DNA of 64,000 nucleotides. Origin: Acanthaster planci (Eukaryota > Echinodermata > Asteroidea > Valvatida > Acanthasteridae). This document shows, piece after piece, positions 55,901 to 64,000 of the stretch. The notes beneath the pieces are model-generated. The model made no database searches. It saw only the letters and a list, made by a program, of their open reading frames with translations, and was not told where the DNA came from. How positions within the stretch are numbered: the stretch's first letter is position 1; every line of letters begins with the position of its first letter. Location of the stretch: positions 130,859 to 194,858 of the forward strand of contig NW_019091399.1 in NCBI RefSeq assembly GCF_001949145.1, in the 5' to 3' direction. The position numbers and the translations under genes were made by a program.

Positions 55901-58900
55901 AAGATCTGTCTCTCCTTTTTTAAAAATCTTCTGGTATGAAAACTTGCTGAGACATGGTACATGTATTTTCCTACAATGAGGTTTTTGATTTCATAAGTCA
56001 AGGTTGCACCAAGAACCATCTTGATGACATTACTCAACATTTCAATTTTGGCAACTGAACCTGATTGCTAGTCAAACTCTCACTTCTGGTTGATGCTTAC
56101 CCAGCGGTAAATAGCCTGTTTGTTTATTCCGCCTCGTGGTTTGGATGTTCTAATTAGAAGATGATATCTGACACTATAAATGATTTGATGCTCATTTCTC
56201 ACAGACATATGCCATTGAGACTCACGAGAATGTACAATATCTAGCAGGAGTCAGTTCCTTGGCTTTTGTTGGTAAGTTGTTTCTTGGATCTGAGCTAAAG
56301 ACCCTTAAAAGTGAAATCAATCTCATCGCTGCAAGTATATAAGATTCATTTTGAAGAAAAAAAAACAAGGAAAACGTCTGGGTTGGATTTGGAGACACAA
56401 CACCAGCCATTTTTTGTCTGTTTGGAAGGTTTGTGTGATTCCTCAGGAGAATGGCCACTTAATATGTGCAGCAAGATTGATGCATTGTGATACTAATCCA
56501 GCTGTTTTCAGTTTTGCCAGCATTAAAGTCGTGAAGGGTTGGGCACTGTCAGAAAAATAGCACTATCTCTTGTCATCGTCGACTACTGCAGATTTCATAT
56601 TATTTTTTGACCATCTTGTGAACAAATTCTCACCAAAGGTTATTTTTTTTAGAAATCAACAATTAACAACTGAATTAAAGTAAGTTTGTATTTGTTTCAG
56701 CTTACTTCATGATGTCTGTTGTTGAAGCATCTGATTTACCCTACAGGTAAGCAGTGCAAAAGTCTTTGTTGAGAAAAAGTAGCAACAAAAAGCTTTTGCT
56801 GGAAAATTGAAGCTTCTGTGTTTCAGAGTCATGAAATTTTAATTCTTAGATTTTGTTTTCCTCAATGTGTTTTTTAGTATAAATATGCTTATGAAGTACT
56901 CAGTATGATTGGCTGAAATGCTGTTACCTTGTTACTTTTCTCTGCTTGTTTCAGGTGCTTTACAGTTGGAAGAAGTTACAAACAACATCAAGGTATGTCA
57001 CCTTTATGACCTCATTATAAAGTCCAACTACAGTACACCCAGTCTTATACAAGACAATCCATCAGAAGTAGTCAAGTACCAGAATGAAGACTAAAACGTT
57101 TGGAAAAAAAAGGTTCTAGAGTATTACTCAAAGTTCTGCTGCAAGTGTGAAACTGTTGTGCTAAGGTTTGTGATAAATTCAGTACATACTGAACTGTTTG
57201 TTTACAGAATCTACTTATTTTGAGGGACTTCAAGAAAGTTTCCAGTCACAGAGGGTAAGACAGGTTGCCTTCATTGTCACTTAATGTTAAACTGCTCTGA
57301 CACATTTCAACTGTTTCCAAAGATGAGAAGATAGAAGTGAGATATCATTGGGCATGGACCTATGTAAAAGTCAAATGCTGTTTGTGAATCCACCATGGTG
57401 TTTACTTATTGACAGGTTGAACTGTTTGGAGTTTGTGAGAATACTGAAGCAGCTAGTAATGCTCTTTTCAATCAGTTTCTGAGTACAGCCAGGGGTCTTC
57501 TATCACTTCTCCCTCTTCATGGCAGGTAGGAATCGGCTTCGTAATGGACGGCAGTTTGAGGCTGACATTTTTGAGAGAGTCCCTTTTTGTAGAAGTTTGA
57601 AACAGTGGTGTACTTTCAGTATGACTGTATTTCCAGACCTGTGTCTTTCTTTCATTTGAATAGTGACAAATTTCTGCATTATTTGTTCTTGAAGAATTGT
57701 TGAAGTTCCAAGTGCCCGTCTACTTCCCAGCATGTACAGGAAATGTGCCATTGAAGTCTGGATACCAGATGCTGGTAAATTTGTAGAGGTAAGTTTAAGT
57801 TTCCAAAATAAACTTCCTACCTCTGCATTCAGTACAACTCTTCCATCTTGTGGGCAGACTTTTGCAAATGGTTGACTCGAGTAATTTCCTTTTGAACTGT
57901 GTTCTGCCAAAGAGCAATGAAATTTAGATCACAAATCCTCAATGAAATCGAATGCATTGTTATGGTTTGGTGTTTAGGTTGCCAGTGTATCAAACTGTAC
58001 TGATTACATCAGTCGACGAGTAAAAATGAGATATCCAGCAATACCATCGCAGAAAGCAGCTCAGAGTAGACAACGTAACTTCCCCCACACGGTAGGCATA
58101 ATGCAGTTCCTACATATCCACTGAATATACTGCTTGGATACAGACATTGTACAGTTATGTAATTTTAGCGTAGAAACTCTAGGTTGTAAACTGGAATCCA
58201 GAGCTCTTTATGGAGAGAGTTGCGACGTAAATATTGCAACAATTGGAACTGAAATGGTGGATTATGCATCATTGCACATAGACAAAATGGGCGTTTCACG
58301 ATAGTGCACCTCCAAGAGTTTGCAATGCATGGCCAATCACAACTGCACAATATCTGTCAACCTAATGCTCATCTGGAAAGGGTCGGCAGGTTTTGCGCAT
58401 TGTGATTGGCCAACGTGTTGCAACTCTTGGAGGCGCACTATTGTGAATTGCCCATATTAGTACGCAATAGCTGCATGCTGCTTTGCTCACATTATGAACG
58501 GCCATTTTGGTTCCAAAGTCAACGCTACTCTCTCTATATACAGCTCTGCTGGAATCAGAGCGAGACTCATGTGAGCTTAACATGACTGCACAAACTTACT
58601 ATAGCTGGATTAGTCTATAGATGAATCCTGGGAGATCTCTCTGCACTCAGACACACCATGTCTCTGTCTTTGACATCAATAATTGGTATAGCTTTCTTAA
58701 TATTTGATTGTCATCGTCAGGTACATTGCACAGCACTAGATACTTCTGTCATACTTGCTGCACTTCTTCCCTCTGTACATCAGCAGGTAAGCACACAAAT
58801 AACTTTTGAGTTCTTTTCTCTGTCTTGATTTATGTTCATTCCACTATTGGACAGGTGTGCTGATAGTGGACAGTAGGGTTGGTAGGCCACTTCAACTGCA

Positions 58901-59045
58901 GTCTACATGTCTTGGGTTCAGATCCTGGGTTGATCCAGCTTTTCTCTGCTGTCCATTTTCTGTATCTGATGAATAATTGTTTCATATTTTTCTCCAGTTG
59001 CCAGAAGTTCTCAAGCCTTACTTACCACAAGCAATACCAAAATGA
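52929..59045 (+). CDS. Mitochondrial seryl-tRNA synthetase paralogue, probably SLIMP-like and non-catalytic (17 exons)
   Basis: Exons: 52929-53318, 53700-53801, 54006-54080, 54212-54286, 54493-54541, 54799-54853, 55193-55340, 55863-55898, 56205-56271, 56701-56746, 56955-56992, 57208-57254, 57416-57525, 57695-57788, 57978-58091, 58721-58786, 58998-59045; total 519 aa, near SARS2 length. The N-terminus is Arg-rich and hydrophobic (Met-Tyr-Met-Leu-Arg...), a mitochondrial presequence. Residues 131-189 form the charged helical arm. HGGYAYLEHEAALLELALTQ, VELFGV, and VASVSNCTDYISRRVKMRYP are SerRS-like. Class II motif 2 is degraded: VGRSYKQHQES (352 on) replaces the YRAE type. Motif 3 reads HCTALDTSVILAAL (484-497), with no Arg where SerRS binds ATP. 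It therefore cannot be a normal SerRS and fits SLIMP, the inactive mitochondrial SerRS paralogue described in insects. A diverged SARS2 is the alternative. Confidence 0.85.
58180..58565. mobile_element. Foldback/TIR element in an intron of the SLIMP-like gene
   Basis: Long imperfect inverted repeat. The inner arms are 58286-58350 (GTGCACCTCCAAGAGTTTGC, GGCCAATCACAA) and 58393-58457 (TGTGATTGGCC, GCAACTCTTGGAGGCGCAC). The outer ends also pair (GGAATCCAGAGCTC with CAGCTCTGCTGGAATC). No open frame. It lies between exons 58091 and 58721. Confidence 0.7.
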
Positions 59046-59407
59046 CAATGGAAGAGTCTGGATAATGTCATTGTACGTACTGATGTGGACATGACCCCGG
59101 AGCAACCCCCAAGATCACCTCTGGCCTGACTTAGTGATGTTGATCAAGTTGGTATATTCTGCACTCTTATTAAAATGTCTTGGAAACTTGTGTGTTGGAG
59201 TACATTAAGGAACTCCAACGCAGTAAAATGTAACATGGTCCATATTTTATTGAATATGTACAAACCATACAAAAATGTTCAAATGTTTTCCACCAAACAG
59301 AACCTCATATTGTGCAAGATATAATGATGAAATTCCTTCTTTCAGTGTACCTCACTTTGATTTTTTTTTTCAAGAAGATACTCAGGATACTTGAGAGAAG
59401 TCATATA

Positions 59408-59669
59408 GACCGATTGCGCCCGCTAAGTCACGTGACCTATAGTGGGTATTAAATATCAACAAACACGACGTCCACCAAAAGCAAAGTGTTTTATAAGTAT
59501 CATTTACTAAATATAACGCGGACGGTAGGTACCGTACTCAGACTACGAATGTACTGGGTACTAAACCATAACCTGGCTGTATAGTTTGTAGTAAACAACA
59601 CTCAAAACACACGCTGTTATGGGGTTGATACCCACTATAGGTCAAGTGATTTAGCAGGCGCAATCGGTC
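59408..59669. mobile_element. TA-flanked MITE with ~45-bp TIRs
   Basis: 262 bp. The left end GACCGATTGCGCCCGCTAAG and the reverse complement of the right end GACCGATTGCGCCTGCTAAA agree at almost every base for about 45 bp, through GACCTATAGTGGGTAT. The element is flanked by TA on both sides (59406-59407 and 59670-59671), the target duplication of Tc1/mariner-type transposases. No open frame; non-autonomous. Confidence 0.88.
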
Positions 59670-59888
59670 TATTGTGATTTCCGCTTTCAAAGACCCTGTG
59701 TCAATAGTGTTGAAATCTGTTGCCAACATTTGAGCATTACACCACAAATTTTGGGAAGGATGAAACTTCATGGATAGTGATAATCAGTTCTTATGTAGCG
59801 CATATTACGGAATGTCTCCATGTGCGTATTATCATTGTCCCTGCACATTGGGATCACATCATCTGAACATTCCTGAAACCATCTCAGC

Positions 59889-60095
59889 TCCCTGAGGAGT
59901 ATACTAGCCTGGTGCAAACGGCTAAACATTACCGTGTCTGCCCTCACAGGTATCCATTTACTCCTGGGTGGAGAGAAGCACATAGGGGTAAAGTGACTTG
60001 CCCGGGACCACAACATGCTGCCACCAGCTGGATTCGAACCCCTGACCCTATGATCAGAAGCTACAAACTTTAACCACTAGGCCACATGCCCCCAT
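59889..60095 (-). mobile_element. tRNA-derived SINE
   Basis: On the minus strand the element starts with a tRNA-like head: GTGGCCTAGTGGTTAAAG (A-box type), then GGTCAGGGGTTCGAATCC (B-box type) about 45 bases later. The tRNA 3' half does not pair with the 5' end, so it is not a functional tRNA. The body continues with GTGGTCCCGGGCAAGTCACT and the complement of TGGGTGGAGAGAAGC, a conserved central-domain type I have seen in animal SINEs; the exact family is not assigned. Confidence 0.7.
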
Positions 60096-60295
60096 TCAAG
60101 CGAATACATGTATTCAAGTGAATTCTTGCAATTAAGGAGCTGTGAAATTTTGTAAGCATGGAAGCTTTTGTTTGATTTTATTAGTGTTGTAACTTGCATT
60201 ATGATTCAAAGAAGACTATTGATGTTGGCTTGAAGTTACTGAAAAGGTGATGAAAAAATAAACACTCCAAGATACACAGACAGTCATCTGTCTTG

Positions 60296-63200
60296 CTACG
60301 ACTGTTGGCCTTTCTTTTGTCGTCGCCAGAATTTCTTGACGTCGTCGTGACCGCTTGGTGTCACCACTAATGTTCTAGAGACAGCACTCTCCCACATCAA
60401 GACGCCCAAGTCCTAAAAACAAAAAAGGAGAACATCTGACACAGTGATTGAAAACACTTTGCTATCACCTGATAATGGATTCTACAACAGTCCTTCACCA
60501 CTGATACTGTTTCAATACCTTGGCATAGTCTCGGAGCAGTTCAAAATCTTGTAATGACAGGAACTGGTTGTAGACCACTCCTGCAATTGAAACAAGGAAA
60601 TATGAGCATGATAAGAGGGGGGGGAAGTAATTCTTGGTTTTCACTGGATGAAAATGATTAATTCTTGAAAAGGTTAGATTTTTTACAGACTTGTAATCAA
60701 AGGGACACTTAATAACAGCTAGACTGTCTTCCTTAAAATGGGTAAAATTCAATTCAACTGTTGGCATCTATCTGGCCAATTGCTGACAATGGCTCCCAAG
60801 AGTACACCTGGCAGCGCCATCTACTGTTCTTGCACGGAGCCATTACTTCCTCGCGAACAAAGAGAAACAAGCCTGCAACCAGGCAATGACTGGAACTTTT
60901 ACCTGACTGGAAGGACAGTCTGTCTCTCTCCAGTTCCCAGAGTCTGACCTGATCGCTGAGGGTTGATGGAATAATAGGCACCTGGTGGAAAAGAAAATGG
61001 TATATTTAATAAAACTTTTGAGTAACTTTTTAAAATGCCACTTCACTTAATTAACATAGTCCCATACAGACTTCCCAAATTAGGATTTTGTTAGATTTGG
61101 CACGGCTAGAAGGAATGACTGGGACTTACCCTAGAGCGCATCTCTGGATGAGCATTGGTTCTGAGATAGTGGAGTATCTGCTCTGCTTTGATGCCAAATG
61201 ACACAGCTTGTTGGATGCTCTCGCGTGTGATTATGCCAACAGATAAATTGGGAAATCTGAGTAGGCAGAGTATCACAAGAGACAGGTCACAATTGTTTCT
61301 GGTACTTCGGTTGCGAGATCTACAAAACTCAATCAACTGTAGATGACGGATTACCTGTAGAGCATCTGTGTAAACAGCCCTAAGATTTCCACCTGAAGAT
61401 CAGACTCTGTGTAGGCATAGATTCTGTAGTTAGTCTCAATCACAATGAAACCTTCTCGATGACTGTCTGTGCTCACATTGGATACACCTGTGGGAGAAAG
61501 GATGTAGGACTAGTTAAGCTATCCAGAGTACAAATAAAAGGTTGCCACATATCAAGCAATGGCAAGCTGCAAATAACATATGCTGGGGACAAAAGGGGAG
61601 GGGTCATAGGTGGGGAATGGGGCAAATCCCTCCCAGTTCCCCACTTGCACAATCTGAACACTCCAGGAAATTTTTCAAAAACCCTGAAGTCATACCTGAT
61701 GCTAGATTGATTGCAAGACTAGTTGGGTAGTATCGCATACTCTTCCTCTGAAAATAAACGTAGTAAATGCAGAAGTAAAAACAGCAGTCACAAGTTTTCA
61801 AATAGAGAGTTCCTTTTGAAGACATTTTTCATATTAACCACTTCGCGATGGAAGCACTTAGGAATGTTGATGATGCTGGGACGGGATAATTTTCTTCATT
61901 TTTCTGTTTTTAAAATTCTTTAAAAATTCATATCATCATTTACTGAACATTCACACCCACACAAAGGACTGTCTGATTTCTACTCTAATCTGACAGACAA
62001 CATCTATTGACCCTGGAGTATCTAAGCCAGGCCTGCTGCCTTGTAAAAAGAGCCCACATTGTGCGGTGTTACGTAATTTTCTTTTGTTCACGAACCTGGC
62101 ACAGTGCGCTGCTGACCTCTTTTCAATAGGGGCCAGATTAGCATGCAGCAGTACTGTGTGGCTCATCGCTGCAGTGGTGGAGCGCTTTTGTCCCCGGTGG
62201 CAATCCACTCGCGCTAAATCCAAGTGTTACAAGTACGGTCTTTTGTTACAAGGCCCAGTTTCCTTTGTCCATTTTTGGAGACCTTGGCCACGCGTATAAA
62301 GAATGTGTGTCCGGTACCGGCAACCCTGGCGGCAAGTAGTCAATAAATCCTTCAAATCCTTCCACAGTTCCGATGTTTTTAGATCTCACCTTTCTCTGGA
62401 AGACCAGACCTAGTTCCCGAAGGTGCTGCAGAAACTGGAGTTGAGAATCGTTCATGAATTCACAGGAATAGTCCTAGAGAGAAATGTCAATTTGCGAATA
62501 CCTGAACAACGTGGACAAAAGAATGACTATCAACTTATCTCCTGCACACAAATTTAACCTGGACATTAAGAAAGATGTTCTGTCGGTGCTCTTTTGGTAC
62601 ATGTACTTTGCATTGAGAATATCACCAGGGGAAAACTTTTGATTTCAGTGTGTTTGAGCTTTCATACTGATTGGATGGTTCCAATGCGATTAAATTGGAA
62701 CAAATAGGCCTGCAGGTGTTAGGTTATTCCCTGGAGGGAAAAATCTGGTTCCTTGATAACAGCCTAACAGTGCCTATGCTTGAGCTGCCTGTCTGTGTAC
62801 ATGTTTATTTTATTACCTTTCCTAAACTTGAAAAGCTGAGACGAAATAGGAATGACAGGGCAGCCACAAGATCCAGTCCTCGGGACTAAAAAGAAATCAC
62901 ACAAAAAGCAGTAAATCACAAATCGGGTATGGCTGACAGTCAACTTTGTTTAGTTATTTTATTTTGGCAATAACCCAAGCCAGGGTCCTTGGATGATGGA
63001 AATTACTTAGGGAAATTTCCAGTAAGGAGACTTGAGAGAGAGAGGCATGAAAAAAAAATGAGTTGCTAACTACCTCGGCTGTCTCCAGATACTGTAGCAT
63101 GAAGAACCAGACCTGAGATGCAGTGTCAAACAGTAGAAACTGGAAACCAGACGGTGTAATGACTGCCTTGCCATGCTCATTCCTGCAATATGGAAGGTCA

Positions 63201-63897
63201 AAACGGGTAGTCAGGTGCTCGGGCAAAGACACTTTGTCCGACATCTTTGCTCTACCAGTCTTGGCAATTGGCTGGTGACGTGAATATACTTTTGCACTGG
63301 ACTTACAGTTTCATGAGTCCTGAATGTACTAAGACGTGGGCGATGTCGGCAGACACGCTATCCTCCCCCTTAGAACCAACCAGGAAGTGAAGTATAAGCT
63401 GGAAAGACCAAAACAGAAGTTTGAGATACATGTACATTTCTACATTCATTGCTGTATAAAACTGTTCGATTTCACTGAGAAAACATGCTTTATATAAAAG
63501 CACCTACCTCCCACCGTTCCATTGCATACTTGCTGAGGCTCTCAATGTCTTTGGTATTCTTGTCTGGGGCAGTTTTTCCAGTGCCTGACCACGGTTTACC
63601 CCTAATGATGTAAATGTAGCCAGACACACACATAAACAAAAAATCTCAGAACAATCTTAATGTCACTCACGAGAGACACTGTTTCATTCTTCTACAATGA
63701 TGACCTTCGGGAAAGAAGACACCAGAAATGGAATCTGAATGCACTCGCCATCTTCATTCACCCACCCTCCCAGTAAGGTTATCCTGAGATTGGTTCTAAA
63801 GATAGGATTGAGTTGCCATCCTGGTAGACCTCCTGGAAGAGTTTGGTCATGCCACACTCGCAGGTCAGATAAAACCTGCACTGCCTTCTTGTGTTTC
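60296..63897 (-). CDS. GTF2H4: GTF2H4, TFIIH core subunit p52 (3' part, 12 exons in window)
   Basis: Core TFIIH subunit that anchors and stimulates XPB in transcription initiation and nucleotide-excision repair (yeast Tfb2). Exons in transcript order: 63766-63897, 63508-63601, 63307-63398, 63074-63182, 62817-62885, 62390-62473, 61696-61747, 61355-61487, 61130-61256, 60903-60981, 60519-60580, 60296-60412. They encode 382 residues to the TAG and correspond to about human residue 85 to the end (462). Diagnostic stretches: [116 protein letters not shown], and [14 protein letters not shown] near the C-terminus. The first in-window exon begins with one base of a split codon. Intron 6 contains dispersed repeat copy B (61948-62340). 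The 5' exons lie beyond 64000. Confidence 0.96.
61948..62340 (+). repeat. Dispersed repeat copy B in GTF2H4 intron
   Basis: Same family and orientation as 48608-49005 (GGGGCCAGATTAGC, TACTGTGTGGCTCATCGCTG, GTGTCCGGTACCGG). It differs by substitutions and by an unrelated or rearranged stretch around 62020-62105. No coding capacity seen. Confidence 0.8.
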
Positions 63898-64000
63898 CTG
63901 CCACAGATTAAAAAAAAGACAGGCATGACTGACAGAAAACAAAACAAGATATTTCATTCTTAGTTACATAGTTAACTAAAAGAGCCCATCTTGCTTTAGT

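Larger units (their letters stand above)
59046..60295. other. Convergent 3' region of the SLIMP-like gene and GTF2H4
   Basis: Contains the 3' UTR of the plus-strand gene, a TA-flanked MITE (59408-59669), a tRNA-derived SINE-like element (59889-60095) and the GTF2H4 3' UTR. No coding exon recognised. Confidence 0.55.

Noticed and set aside
57208-57254. Calling the SerRS-like gene an ordinary SARS2
   Set aside because: Class II motifs 2 and 3 lack the key Arg/Glu residues even though the neighbouring blocks align well.
60010-60095. Functional tRNA gene
   Set aside because: A- and B-box-like motifs are present, but the acceptor stem has no 3' partner and the unit continues as a SINE body.

Overview
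This is a window of a metazoan nuclear genome. Genes are split by introns with GT-AG borders, mostly 100-1000 bp. There are no operons or ribosome-binding sites, and there are runs of N (9410-9836, one base at 13226, 49720-50312). Gene content (CatSper channel accessory subunit, SURF4, ZMYND19, TADA1, GTF2H4, an aminergic GPCR, a RAG1-N-terminal-like protein and a degenerate mitochondrial SerRS paralogue) suggests an invertebrate deuterostome. An echinoderm or other ambulacrarian is my best guess. That guess also rests on the AT-rich intergenic DNA, the frequent ACATGTA-type palindromes and the many short inverted-repeat elements. The species is inference.

Layout. 370-8802 (+): 3' part of a CatSper auxiliary subunit gene, probably CATSPERB. 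About 9837-16550: a large satellite with a unit of about 78 bp, plus a duplicated flank. 18277-19971 (-): an intronless-CDS gene for a protein with RAG1 N-terminal zinc-binding modules and a nonamer-binding-like region, but no transposase core. 22909-26454 (-): SURF4, complete in 5 coding exons. 26.5-29.3 kb: gene-free, with hairpins and tRNA-derived SINE-like copies. 29284-32991 (+): ZMYND19, complete in 6 exons. 35626-36969 (+): a single-exon aminergic GPCR. 37481-38723 (+): an orphan two-exon coiled-coil membrane protein. 40326-41650 (+): DNLZ. 42935-44326 (-): LSM2. 44788-47500 (+): PSMB1, head-to-head with LSM2. 49041-52763 (-): TADA1. 52929-59045 (+): a 17-exon SerRS-like gene with lost catalytic residues (SLIMP-like), 165 bp from TADA1 and head-to-head with it. 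60296-63897 (-): GTF2H4, with its 5' end beyond the window.

Exon borders were set by hand from conserved protein sequence, GT-AG signals and phase. In every gene called complete the exon lengths add up to an in-frame product close to the length of its human relative. Two themes stand out. First, a standalone RAG1-N-terminal-type gene. Second, the clustering of genes whose human counterparts lie at 9q34 (SURF4, ZMYND19, DNLZ), 6p21 (LSM2, GTF2H4) and 1q24 (TADA1), three of the four MHC-paralogous regions, so the window looks like a piece of an invertebrate proto-MHC linkage group. Most of the other genes are housekeeping: the ER cargo receptor SURF4, mitochondrial Hsp70 maintenance (DNLZ), RNA processing (LSM2), proteasome (PSMB1), transcription (TADA1/SAGA, GTF2H4/TFIIH) and mitochondrial translation-related (SLIMP).
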